DNA of 64,000 nucleotides from DASCQC01 sp036012865 (GTDB lineage: Bacteria > Pseudomonadota > Gammaproteobacteria > Comchoanobacterales > Comchoanobacteraceae): assembly GCA_036012865.1 (NCBI GenBank), contig DASCQC010000017.1, positions 116,320-180,319 on the forward strand. The letters are read 5' to 3'. The translations under genes were made by a program, and so were the position numbers. Below, piece after piece: positions 24,270-32,635 of this stretch; the first letter of the stretch is position 1; every line of letters begins with the position of its first letter. Below the pieces are notes generated by a model, which had not been told where the DNA came from, did no database searches, and saw only the letters and a program-made list of their open reading frames with translations.

Positions 24270-25125
24270 GCCGCATTGGCAGCTATTTTTAGGCCTTTGT
24301 AAAATTAGGGTGGTATTTTTAATGCTGTTATGTAGTTATGTTGGAATGATTTTATCGACTCCAACACACCCTCCCATGAAAACTGTTTTGCTAGGGCTGT
24401 TAGGCATCGGCCTTTGCGCCTGTGCTGGTGGGGCATGCAACCACCTCATCGAAAAAAACATCGATAAAACCATGCATCGAACTAAAAACAGACCCCTAGC
24501 TTTAGGCAAACTCAAAGACAATCATGTCATACAATTTATAGCCTTACTTGTTATGTGCTCAATGGCTGTGCTTTATTTCTGCATCAACCCTTTAACAGCT
24601 GCACTAACCCTGGCCACCATGATTGGTTATGCCTTTATCTATACGGGTTTTCTTAAATACAGCACCCCTCAAAATATTGTCATAGGAGGCCTAAGTGGCG
24701 CACTCCCGCCTTTATTGGGCTGGACAAGCGTAACGGGGAGTTTAGACCCTTTGGCCTGGGTTCTGGTTCTTATTATTTTTGTTTGGACACCTCCACATTT
24801 TTGGGCATTAGCGATTGATCGAGTTGATGACTATCGTCGTTCTAAAATCCCCATGCTTCCTAACACTCATGGCATTGACTTTACTAAGTTATCCATACTT
24901 TTATATACCATTCTAACTGTCCTGGTTGTCCAACTGCCCTATTTGCTGCATTTATGTGGCCTATTATATTGGGTTGGAGCCAATATCTTAAACGTACGCT
25001 TTCTTTATTGGTCGATTAAATTATTCCGCAGCACTAACCCTAAAATACCCATGAAAACGTTTACATTTTCGATTCACTACTTAGGTATTTTATTCTTACT
25101 CATGATTGTGGATCATTACCTATGA
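24247..25125 (+). CDS. ctaB: Protohaem IX farnesyltransferase (haem O synthase)
   Basis: The 292-aa polytopic prenyltransferase converts haem B to haem O, the substrate of CtaA. The first Asp-type motif is in NHLIEKNIDKTMHRTKNRP and the second in AIDRVDDYRRSKIPMLP. The WTPPHFWALAI segment is diagnostic of CyoE/CtaB. It overlaps ctaA upstream and rsmJ downstream (4 bp). Confidence 0.96.
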   Translation: MQTPLQTKPHWQLFLGLCKIRVVFLMLLCSYVGMILSTPTHPPMKTVLLGLLGIGLCACAGGACNHLIEKNIDKTMHRTKNRPLALGKLKDNHVIQFIALLVMCSMAVLYFCINPLTAALTLATMIGYAFIYTGFLKYSTPQNIVIGGLSGALPPLLGWTSVTGSLDPLAWVLVLIIFVWTPPHFWALAIDRVDDYRRSKIPMLPNTHGIDFTKLSILLYTILTVLVVQLPYLLHLCGLLYWVGANILNVRFLYWSIKLFRSTNPKIPMKTFTFSIHYLGILFLLMIVDHYL

Positions 25126-25820
25126 AACTTCATTACTTAGTCGTCGAATCATTCACCGACTATGCCCAAACCCTTCACGATAAATTTGGGTTTATCCTGA
25201 CCAAAGCGCCTCCTAATGAAGGCCCTTATTTATCACTCAAAGGTCGCATATTGAGCTATCATCATGGCGCTGAAGTGCATTGTATTGATTTCACCAAACT
25301 ACCTTATCGACTCCATCGCTACCACCCTAAAGACCATACGCTACTCAAAGCCTTTGGGAAACTTAGGAACCCAAGCATTGTTGATATGACGGCCGGCTTC
25401 CTAAAAGACAGCACTCTTTGCTGCATAATCTCTAGCAACATCATTGCCATTGAGTCAAACCCCTTGGTAGCTGCCTTGGTTGAAAATGCTTTATTAAGAA
25501 ACCCTAATGACTCCATTAAATTTATCTATGGGGCATCTGAAGAAATACTCCAAAACACCCCCTGCGATGTTGCTCTTATTGACCCCATGTTTAAAGAAAA
25601 GAAAGCCTCTAGCAAATCACAAAAAAACTTACAAACGCTTCAGTCTCTCGTTCAAGATCAAGATTATGATCACCTACTCATCACCGCACTCAGGCATGCT
25701 CGACAAAAAGTCTTAGTCAAACGCCACCCAAAAGCCCCTTACTTAGGAAACCTGACACCTAATCACAGCCTAACTTCAACAAAAAAAACATTTAGAATTG
25801 ATGTTTATATTCCATCATAA
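25122..25820 (+). CDS. rsmJ: 16S rRNA m2G1516 methyltransferase
   Basis: The 232-aa SAM-dependent methyltransferase matches RsmJ/YhiQ. It has the SAM motif VDMTAGFLKDS, the acidic IAIESNPLVAALVENAL strand, DPMFKEKK and the C-terminal VLVKRHPKAPYLGN. The usual first motif DATAGLGRD is altered (DMTAGFLKD), a mild oddity. It sits last in the SURF1-ctaA-ctaB unit, coupled by ATGA. Confidence 0.88.
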   Translation: MKLHYLVVESFTDYAQTLHDKFGFILTKAPPNEGPYLSLKGRILSYHHGAEVHCIDFTKLPYRLHRYHPKDHTLLKAFGKLRNPSIVDMTAGFLKDSTLCCIISSNIIAIESNPLVAALVENALLRNPNDSIKFIYGASEEILQNTPCDVALIDPMFKEKKASSKSQKNLQTLQSLVQDQDYDHLLITALRHARQKVLVKRHPKAPYLGNLTPNHSLTSTKKTFRIDVYIPS

Positions 25821-25913
25821 ATCGCTGTAGAGATAAAATACATTATGAATTAAAAAAAATAGGAAAAACTCTTCTAAACCTGCCATAAGCTATAGGTAAA
25901 ATAGGAGACAGTC

Positions 25914-26174
25914 ATGAAGAAAATATTATTTACAACACTTATCTGCGCCTCAATGTTCAATATTGCTTACGCTGAAGAAAAAGGTACAGTTAAATGGTTT
26001 AATGCACAAAAAGGTTATGGTTTTATTGAAGTAGAAGACGGGCAGGATGTATTCGTTCACTATTCTGAAATAAAAGGTGATGGTCACAGATCACTCGATG
26101 AAGGACAATGTGTTGAATTTGAAATCACGCAAAGCCAAAAAGGACCTGCGGCATCAAACGTAAAACCATGCTAG
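25914..26174 (+). CDS. Exported cold-shock-domain protein
   Basis: The 86-aa protein has a signal peptide (1-20, ending NIAYA) followed directly by a complete cold-shock domain: GTVKWFNAQKGYGFIEVED with the RNP1 motif KGYGFI, then DVFVHYSEI (RNP2) and GQCVEFEITQSQKGPAA. Cold-shock proteins normally bind single-stranded nucleic acid in the cytoplasm without a signal peptide. Two cysteines, in the GQCVEF strand and at the last residue, are unusual for the family and match the positions in the OB-like protein at 19406; they could form a disulfide after export. GGAGA precedes the ATG. The gene stands alone after rsmJ. Confidence 0.9.
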   Translation: MKKILFTTLICASMFNIAYAEEKGTVKWFNAQKGYGFIEVEDGQDVFVHYSEIKGDGHRSLDEGQCVEFEITQSQKGPAASNVKPC

Positions 26175-26221
26175 TAAGAAAAACAAACCTTGAAGCTTCA
26201 TAAAAATTAAAGCTATTATTG

Positions 26222-26271
26222 GATGTCACGGATACCTTGTTGCTTATCTTGCAACGGTATTTTGTGACATC
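26222..26271. repeat. Long imperfect hairpin between convergent genes
   Basis: GATGTCAC pairs with GTGACATC; inside it ATACC pairs with GGTAT and GTTGC with GCAAC around a 7-nt loop, giving 18 base pairs with small internal loops. It lies between the exported cold-shock gene and the end of the convergent 871-codon gene. No T tract follows on the plus strand. It may be a terminator stem, an RNase-protecting 3' structure, or part of a small repeat family. Confidence 0.6.
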
Positions 26272-26326
26272 TGCTATAGCCCTTGAATAATTTGATAGCC
26301 TTGATGATTAAAAAACGTGTAGGCCA

Positions 26327-28942
26327 TCATTCTTGCCTTAACCTTTCAAAACCTTCACGTGATGCATTGTTTCCATCTGTATCATCTGTCAACTGATTAG
26401 GTATCTGCCAAAAACCCATACCTATTTCTCTTCTTGTATCAGAAGGTTTAATAGACTGTTTATCCTCTGGATTACAAAACATCCTTATTCCCCGAATGAA
26501 AGATTTGGCATTACGAGTTGCGGATTCAGGGTTAACATTTTCAATATGGTTATATTGATCAACAAGATGCTTGCCACTGATAATTATTTCCTTAGCACCG
26601 GTAGGTCGTAGGCCTTGATTATAAAACAGGCCCATAAAGATCAGAGTCGGTAAAAAGACTCGCCCCATAACTTCTGGTATATGAATCTCAAACAACAGAC
26701 TGCTCAAAAGAAGGGTGATAACTCCAAAAGAACAAACCACATAATTTATATATTGCATATTTCCTTCCATCAAACCCTTCCAAACCTCATCATATAAAGT
26801 CTCAATCCTATCGAAGGAATGGCTGATGATAGGCTCCACCTTGGAACCCAAAGAGTCTGAAAATTTTAAACATACTCCAAAAATGGGGTAAAAAATCAAC
26901 CATAGGCTATTATAAAAGGCCCGATATGCAATGTAGGCAGGCAAAAAGCTTATCATAATTTGCTGCCTCAATGACAATAAAACATGGCCACTTCTCTGTA
27001 AAAAATCGACTCCTGCTCGAATTAGCCCCTTTCCTCCCCATGTCGTATATTCAAGAAATCTTTCAATAACTTTCGATTCCTGGCCCAAGGTGATAGTGTA
27101 GAGACAAAATAATTGTAACAAAATATCACTAAAAAAAGTAAAATCATAAACATAGATATCTATCAAGAAATAAGAAAGAATAATTCCAACTTCTGTTGGC
27201 ACCTGAACTCCATTGATCAAGAATGACCTATTTTCACCTAAATCAAGGGGGAGCCATTGTATTTTTTTATATTCTTTTATTATCCCTTCCCTAGTATCAT
27301 TACCAGTGAAGGCAGAAAGCGTAGTAATTATACCCCTATATTTTTGTTCATCTCGTTCAGTACCTGTACCTATAAGCTTTGCCAAAACCTCAACAATATC
27401 TTCAGTCACAGTATGTTGCCCTCTACCTACTATTTTTTTTATGTCACTCAGCACAGACCTGCTATCAGCATTTAAATTTTCCTGTAGATCAGTTAAGAAC
27501 TGAGTAGCTTCTTGAGGGGTAATGGCGTCATCTTCATTGACTTTTTTTACAATAGGATTCAAGGTAGGTAGATTATTTACTTCAAAAAAGTCTGGGCGCT
27601 TTTCTTTTAAAGTGCTGATGATAATCGGAACAATTTTCGTTAAATGCTGCGAGTTCTCCCAGGTGCTTTCTTCTTCATTTAACAATTCTTCCAGCACTTG
27701 AGTTAATCCACTTGCATAGACCACTTTACGCAGTAAATTGTTTATCTTTCCTTTATTTTTAACCAGCAAAAAGCAGGCATCTAACACTTTGAAAGTCCTA
27801 TCCTCTGTTGTACCTAAATGGTTGCTCAAAAAATTTATCACACCCTTATCAATATAAAAGGCTTTATTAAGAGATGGTTTTTCTGACGGAGCAGCTTCTG
27901 TCCAACAAATTAACTTATCTAAAATATCAGATCTGGCCGCCCAAGCTTGATTATCCCTGTCAAATACTGTCTCAATAAAATCATCAATACCTAGTGTTTT
28001 TGAAGGAACAACAGATACTAAGCCCCCTAAGTTATCCAATACATTTTGTACAAGTTTTAGTTCAGTAACATTTAGTTCTTTTCTATCCTCATGCGATTGA
28101 CGTTGATTAAAAAATATATTCCATTTGTGCCTAACATAACTTAAAACGTTCACTCCCTTTTCAGCAATTTTTTCAACGCTTGATGAAACGTGTTTCTCTA
28201 ACGCATATTGAATATCATGGGTTTCGATTTGGAGGATGTTTAATATTGCTACCCCACATGACATTGTTTTGTGCACAACAGCCATGAAGCCTATCACTGT
28301 AGCTACAAAACCAATCCCCACAAATATTGATATCATTGCGGTACCCAAAACACTTTGCATAATGATCAAGGGTACAAAAACACCTGCAACAATACTCAAA
28401 GAAAGGGTCTCATAACGATTCTTTGGTAGCATATTGGCAAAATCTTCTATTCCCACCTTTAGCAGCGATCGGAAATTAACGACTAAAATCGTAAGTGCCG
28501 TAAAAATAAGCCCGTGAGTTGCTACCATGAAATAACCCCCCAAAATAGCAAGCACGGATAGCCCCTGTGTTACATACATCAAAAAAGAAATTCCATAGGC
28601 ATGCACGCTATTTGATTGCCCTTTTTTACTACCTTCCTTATTAGTACCTCCCTTCAATGGGGAAAAAATTGGCTTAATGAGCTGTTCAAAAAAAGCAAGG
28701 TAGTTAAAGAATAATGGAATCATTGATAGAACCAAGCAAGTAGCAGCTAGACTTGTAAACACAAACCCTATTGGGAAATATAGGAAAGAAGGTAAACCCA
28801 TCAATAATTGAGGAATCATTGTCATCACGATAGTCGCTAGATCCAAGGCTGTTAGGCCCGCCAAGAACACTGATAGTGTTCTAAATGACACCATGTCGAA
28901 AAATAGATTATAGGCTTGTGAAAAACGGCTAATTTTTAACAT
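26327..28942 (-). CDS. Large multi-span membrane protein of unknown function
   Basis: The 871-aa protein is not recognised. Hydrophobic spans fill residues 20-240 (for example FLAGLTALDLATIVMTMIPQ, ILGGYFMVATHGLIFTALTI and SIFVGIGFVATVIGFMAVVH). A soluble, mostly helical region of about 350 residues follows (245-600). A second membrane cluster covers about 600-790 (VGIILSYFLIDIYVYDF and others), and the tail is hydrophilic. No enzyme motif is visible. The soluble middle has armadillo-like helical character. It stands alone, flanked by a hairpin on one side and a long empty region on the other. Surface or host-membrane location cannot be decided from the sequence. Confidence 0.7.
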   Translation of the reverse strand: MLKISRFSQAYNLFFDMVSFRTLSVFLAGLTALDLATIVMTMIPQLLMGLPSFLYFPIGFVFTSLAATCLVLSMIPLFFNYLAFFEQLIKPIFSPLKGGTNKEGSKKGQSNSVHAYGISFLMYVTQGLSVLAILGGYFMVATHGLIFTALTILVVNFRSLLKVGIEDFANMLPKNRYETLSLSIVAGVFVPLIIMQSVLGTAMISIFVGIGFVATVIGFMAVVHKTMSCGVAILNILQIETHDIQYALEKHVSSSVEKIAEKGVNVLSYVRHKWNIFFNQRQSHEDRKELNVTELKLVQNVLDNLGGLVSVVPSKTLGIDDFIETVFDRDNQAWAARSDILDKLICWTEAAPSEKPSLNKAFYIDKGVINFLSNHLGTTEDRTFKVLDACFLLVKNKGKINNLLRKVVYASGLTQVLEELLNEEESTWENSQHLTKIVPIIISTLKEKRPDFFEVNNLPTLNPIVKKVNEDDAITPQEATQFLTDLQENLNADSRSVLSDIKKIVGRGQHTVTEDIVEVLAKLIGTGTERDEQKYRGIITTLSAFTGNDTREGIIKEYKKIQWLPLDLGENRSFLINGVQVPTEVGIILSYFLIDIYVYDFTFFSDILLQLFCLYTITLGQESKVIERFLEYTTWGGKGLIRAGVDFLQRSGHVLLSLRQQIMISFLPAYIAYRAFYNSLWLIFYPIFGVCLKFSDSLGSKVEPIISHSFDRIETLYDEVWKGLMEGNMQYINYVVCSFGVITLLLSSLLFEIHIPEVMGRVFLPTLIFMGLFYNQGLRPTGAKEIIISGKHLVDQYNHIENVNPESATRNAKSFIRGIRMFCNPEDKQSIKPSDTRREIGMGFWQIPNQLTDDTDGNNASREGFERLRQE

Positions 28943-29405
28943 TATATTCTCACTTAATTGATACCAATTTCACAATATTAAACAACATAATAAAGCTGCT
29001 TGTCAAATTACCGCCCTTCAACCCAGTCAGTAAAAACAAAAACAAAAAACACATAAATATCAACAGAGTAGACCAAAAAATACCCCATCCCCCAACATTC
29101 ATTACGACCCAAAAACAAGACTAAATAGCTGATTATATTGGAATTAAAAAGAAAGTTATATTTTTATTTATCCAGGTCCTAGCCCCCTAAAAAAAACCTC
29201 ATTAACACAAGAAAATTTCACAATTTATTATATAGATAACAATAAAACAACTTAAAAACCCAAGACCATTACACAGCGGCATAGAAAAATTTGACAGGAA
29301 AGATAAACCCTCTAAAAACAATATTTATACATAACCATTTTGAAGAAAACAAAAGGAATAATTAGCATTTAATCCCAAATAAACAACAGCCTTATTTGGT
29401 AGGTG
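28943..29405. other. Long AT-rich intergenic region
   Basis: About 460 bp lies between two minus-strand genes. It is A-rich on the plus strand with many short homopolymers and has no convincing coding frame or RNA gene. One weak stem-loop at its left end is listed separately. It should contain the promoter of the 871-codon gene. Confidence 0.5.
29375..29399 (-). terminator. AT-rich stem-loop after the 248-codon gene
   Basis: CCAAATAA and TTATTTGG form a perfect 8-bp stem around a 9-nt loop, starting 7 nt past the stop codon at 29406. No T tract follows, so it is at best a weak terminator or a 3' stabilising hairpin. Confidence 0.4.
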
Positions 29406-30152
29406 TCACCCGGCTCTTTTAGGTACTTGTTGTGGATTCACTGGTTGTTGTGGATTCACTGGTTTTCGTGCTACTGGTCTTGATTGAGATTTAACAAGAC
29501 TACTATTAGCTTTACTTTTAACACTATCTTTTTTAAATTTATTTTTGACTAAAGGTAATTCTGAAATAGCTTTTTCAAAGTTACCTTGAACTCTTGCCAC
29601 TTCTACAGGCTTGTAATAATAATCATCAGTTTTCTTTGATTGTACAAAATCATGTTCCTTACCAAGATCCTTCAGCTCCGATGCTAAGGCTAACTCATCT
29701 TTGGATCCTCGCCTCCACTTGATGACTTCGGCAAGTTTTCTTGCCGAACTTTTTATTTCAGATGTAAGCCGTTTATCCTTTGAATTAGCTATAGTTTCAA
29801 ACATATTTTGGATTTCTTCAATTTGATCAACACGTGGTTGTGAAAAAAACTTTTCACGATAATACCCTTTAAGCCCTTCCACCCTGGGATCATTTACAAG
29901 AGTTTTCAAAGATGTAGGCGCTCTTTTGTTTTTGTTATCTTTTTGTAAACCCCTAACAAAACTTTTATAAGAATCAACCACTAACTTATTAATTGATCCT
30001 GCAGGAACTGTAACCTTCTCTGTGCCTACGGTAATTGACAAATTACGACTCTCGCTCAAGCGAAAATATTTCTCTGGGATCTTTAGAATGGCTATCTGAA
30101 TTCCCCCCAAAGCATCTTGTAAATCTTTATGGTCTTGTGTTTCTTTACCCAT
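29406..30152 (-). CDS. Basic soluble protein of unknown function
   Basis: The 248-aa protein has no signal peptide or membrane span. The body is helical and charged (SKDELALASELKDLGKEHDF). The C-terminal 45 residues are Lys/Arg/Pro/Gln-rich with a short tandem repeat VNPQQPVNPQQ caused by an 18-bp duplication. A strong AAAGGAGAT ribosome-binding site precedes the ATG. It lies 76 bp downstream of the ATP-grasp pair and could be transcribed with it, but composition and content give no link. A secreted effector is possible and untested. Confidence 0.6.
   Translation of the reverse strand: MGKETQDHKDLQDALGGIQIAILKIPEKYFRLSESRNLSITVGTEKVTVPAGSINKLVVDSYKSFVRGLQKDNKNKRAPTSLKTLVNDPRVEGLKGYYREKFFSQPRVDQIEEIQNMFETIANSKDKRLTSEIKSSARKLAEVIKWRRGSKDELALASELKDLGKEHDFVQSKKTDDYYYKPVEVARVQGNFEKAISELPLVKNKFKKDSVKSKANSSLVKSQSRPVARKPVNPQQPVNPQQVPKRAG
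29427..29462. repeat. 18-bp tandem duplication, two copies
   Basis: Two adjacent 18-bp copies (TTGTTGTGGATTCACTGG) encode the doubled VNPQQP unit near the C-terminus of the 248-aa protein. The frame is kept. Confidence 0.85.
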
Positions 30153-30228
30153 AACCTATCTCCTTTGATTAAGCATATAGCACAACACTCAAAAAATAAC
30201 ACGAAAAAGCAACTCTTTGCATAAAAAA

Positions 30229-31029
30229 CTACCCAGTAAGTTTAGGTCTATACTCAGGTGAAATATATAATCTCTTTTGTATGAAGGTTAACGATCGGTT
30301 GAACGCTTTGGCCTTCATCTTTAATTGTTTATTTTCTTTTAATTCAGGAAACACTGACAATAGGACCCAACGATTTTTTTGGGTCAGTCCTATCGTAATA
30401 CAACCGACCTGCCACCCATAATATAACATCAACTTTTGCGCTAAATCCAAGACAGTCTCATCCGAGCAATCTATCTGATTTTTATTTGTGTGCCGAAATA
30501 GCTCAGTATCAATCACATCATAATGAATTAAGTTAGCAATTGGCTCAATCGATAACTTACTATTTTCCCTTTGATAGACCCCCGGAGAAAATGACTGATA
30601 CCCCTTTGGCTGCTTATCTTGATAGCTCCATGAAGGAACTGATCCTTGCCAATTAGATGCCACTGACCATTGTGAAATATAAAAGGCATCACTGAATGCA
30701 CTGTTATTGGGATTAATTGGGTTGATGGTGGGGTACTGTTGTCCGATAAAATAAATAAGAGCCTGCCATGCTGCTTGTTGATAATATCTATCCTTATTGA
30801 ATTGATAGCACTGATAAAGTCCTTGTCGGTCTGAAAAATAAAAAACAGTATCTTGGTTTATTTCCAGGCATTCTTTCTTCAAACCTATCGTCATTAATGA
30901 CTCGAGAACATCAATTTTTGCAGTCATCAACATTTTCCAGGGAATATAAACAACTTTCATCCGGCATAAAGACCTCTCTAGCCATTTTGCCCATTCTTGA
31001 TTGTGCCCAATAATAATTAATAATCTCAT
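30229..31029 (-). CDS. Degenerate ATP-grasp-like partner protein
   Basis: The 266-aa protein overlaps the ATP-grasp gene by 4 bp and appears to be a distant paralogue of its product. Its N-terminus LLIIIGHNQEWAKWLE looks like the pre-ATP-grasp strand-helix. A middle segment ending in TINPINPNNSAFSD parallels VINKPRLTLSNDAKW of the partner. The C-terminal GCITIGLTQKNRWVLLSVFP parallels GIDLV..GWYLLEVNP, but the Mg-binding Glu and Asn are replaced (LLSVFP). I read it as a catalytically dead or specialised partner working with the enzyme on the peptide encoded at 31838. The homology is by eye and needs a profile search. Confidence 0.6.
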   Translation of the reverse strand: MRLLIIIGHNQEWAKWLERSLCRMKVVYIPWKMLMTAKIDVLESLMTIGLKKECLEINQDTVFYFSDRQGLYQCYQFNKDRYYQQAAWQALIYFIGQQYPTINPINPNNSAFSDAFYISQWSVASNWQGSVPSWSYQDKQPKGYQSFSPGVYQRENSKLSIEPIANLIHYDVIDTELFRHTNKNQIDCSDETVLDLAQKLMLYYGWQVGCITIGLTQKNRWVLLSVFPELKENKQLKMKAKAFNRSLTFIQKRLYISPEYRPKLTG

Positions 31030-31841
31030 ATTAAAACCTTATACAGTAATTGGGAAATCGAATGCTTAGGCTCGTCGAAAAAGGGATACCCTGGTTGAGG
31101 GTTAACTTCTAGTAGATACCAACCCGTTTCAGTATCCACAAGATCTATGCCACAAAAAATCAACTCTAACTGCTTGGCTACCTTAAAACACTCTTCTTGA
31201 ATCTGCTTGGGTAATTGCGTTGGACTCATGGATCGTTGATCACAATAACGATAATCAATGGCTGAAGAATAAATTCGCATGGCATGCAGCTTATCACCTA
31301 CCACATGCACACGCACATTATCACCTTTTAAATGCTCTTGAAATAATACCGGTTCGCTAACCCATTCACCTCTTTTTTTCACGTTAGAGACCTTTGACCT
31401 GACAGAACTGGCTGATTTATAAACCCATTGATTGTTGCAAGGGTGGTAAGTGTTCGCCCCCATGTAAGAGATTGGTTTTTTCAATAGCTTTAAATCCAAG
31501 CACTCCAGTTGATACCACTTCGCATCATTGCTCAAAGTCAAACGTGGTTTATTAATAACCTTGGGACAAAGGTGATCTAACCACGCATGTAAAAACCCTA
31601 AATCAATTAGCGACTCAAACGATAGCTCATCATCAACTACCCCGTGTATTCTTGAATAAACAACACTGATATCACTCCACTTAAAAACTTTACTTTGAAG
31701 TGTAAAACCTTGGCTATTAATTCTCAGATTGGAACCCAACTCGTTTTGATTTAAAAACACACAGTCCTGATTTTGCTGTAACAAATACTCTGCAAAATAA
31801 GCCAATACCGAATCACTGCCCAAACCTATAACTGCAATCAT
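31026..31841 (-). CDS. ATP-grasp ligase, graspetide/RimK-like
   Basis: The 271-aa protein has an N-terminal Rossmann-like strand (MIAVIGLGSDSVLAYFAEYL), the linker VINKPRLTLSNDAKWYQLECL typical of ATP-grasp enzymes before the catalytic fold, a basic strand (NNQWVYKSASSVRSK), and the C-terminal Mg/ATP-binding motif in LIFCGIDLVD followed by GWYLLEVNPQPGY, with Glu and Asn. ATP-grasp enzymes form amide or ester bonds through acyl-phosphates; in RiPP pathways they crosslink side chains of a precursor peptide. The ATG at 31841 overlaps the stop of a 53-aa peptide gene (ATGA), the main reason for this start and for proposing a peptide substrate. The longer frame from 31877 would overlap the peptide gene out of frame. 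Confidence 0.8.
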   Translation of the reverse strand: MIAVIGLGSDSVLAYFAEYLLQQNQDCVFLNQNELGSNLRINSQGFTLQSKVFKWSDISVVYSRIHGVVDDELSFESLIDLGFLHAWLDHLCPKVINKPRLTLSNDAKWYQLECLDLKLLKKPISYMGANTYHPCNNQWVYKSASSVRSKVSNVKKRGEWVSEPVLFQEHLKGDNVRVHVVGDKLHAMRIYSSAIDYRYCDQRSMSPTQLPKQIQEECFKVAKQLELIFCGIDLVDTETGWYLLEVNPQPGYPFFDEPKHSISQLLYKVLI

Positions 31842-31999
31842 TTCAGGGTTAAACGCTTCATGTGACAATTTAACCAATAACTACTACACCCATCATCCTT
31901 TCCCTCTTTACCGTCTTTTCCGTCTTTGCTATCCGTTTTAGAAATTTCCTTAGGCCTTATCAGTGTTTCAAAACCTATTTGTAAACTCTTTTTCTTCAT
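31838..31999 (-). CDS. Candidate RiPP precursor peptide (53 aa)
   Basis: A short gene with a strong GGAGGG ribosome-binding site 5 nt before the ATG. The peptide starts with a leader-like segment, MKKKSLQIGFETLIRPKE, continues with a period-3 Lys-Asp/Glu-Gly stretch (SKDGKDGKEGKDDG), and ends with CSSYWLNCH plus a basic tail. It is translationally coupled by ATGA to the ATP-grasp gene. Small size, leader/low-complexity/core layout and adjacency to an ATP-grasp ligase are how graspetide-like RiPP precursors appear. The alternating Lys and Asp/Glu could be crosslinked, and the two cysteines could form a disulfide. The role is inferred; no known precursor family is matched with certainty. Confidence 0.68.
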   Translation of the reverse strand: MKKKSLQIGFETLIRPKEISKTDSKDGKDGKEGKDDGCSSYWLNCHMKRLTLK

Positions 32000-32009
32000 C
32001 AATACCCTC

Positions 32010-32534
32010 CTATTTGACTACATGCCCGCCAATAATCTGCCCCAATACCCTAGCTTGATCTGACTTAACAACTTCACCATTACCCGATTCAAATACAATA
32101 TTCCCACTAATCAAAGTTCCTCCCTGCAAATAAATTCGTTGTGTGTCATTGGGTGTGCGCTTAACCCTCACAGTACCGGCTTGACTTTGACTAAAAACGG
32201 CTTGTTTTGCCGTTATTTCAATATCTTTTAAACGACTATTTTCGACATCTAACGCCCCCATAATGAAGGTTTTACCCAAAACACGACTACCCTTCATATG
32301 AATACTTCCCTTAACTTTTATGTTCCCTGAAAATTTAGACTTTTTTGCCTGCAACATCCCCTCTATGATAGTTTCACCTCCCACTGCAACATTCATCAAC
32401 GAAACATAGCCCTGTAAATGGATATTTTTAAGCTCCGTTTGACTACACACCAACCCACCATTATGGTTATGACAGCCCGCCTGAATATTAGATGCAACCA
32501 ATGCCACCATGACTAACCCTCCCCATGATTTCAT
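32010..32534 (-). CDS. Exported bactofilin-like/beta-solenoid protein
   Basis: The 174-aa protein has a signal peptide (1-19, ending SNIQA) and a repetitive strand pattern (LQGYVSLMNVAVGGETIIEG, SGNIKVKGSIHMKGSRVLG, LISGNIVFESGNGEVV) typical of a right-handed beta-solenoid or polymer-forming cytoskeletal-like fold. It resembles the GIN-like protein at 11640 in style but not in detail. Two cysteines near the mature N-terminus (GCHNHNGGLVC) may pair. Its stop codon overlaps the ribosome-binding site of the precursor-like peptide, so it is the first gene of that operon. Whether it has a part in the peptide system is unknown. Confidence 0.68.
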   Translation of the reverse strand: MKSWGGLVMVALVASNIQAGCHNHNGGLVCSQTELKNIHLQGYVSLMNVAVGGETIIEGMLQAKKSKFSGNIKVKGSIHMKGSRVLGKTFIMGALDVENSRLKDIEITAKQAVFSQSQAGTVRVKRTPNDTQRIYLQGGTLISGNIVFESGNGEVVKSDQARVLGQIIGGHVVK

Positions 32535-32635
32535 ATTAACTCCATAAATTATTCTAGCTATTATGGAAGAATAGGATCTTTCCTCAATACCGGGATAATC
32601 TATTAACTGTGATTCTAACTATTAATTCATCCATA

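Noticed and set aside
28943..29405. Possible RNA gene in the long AT-rich gap
   Set aside because: No tRNA-like fold, strong hairpin or promoter-terminator pair could be seen by eye.
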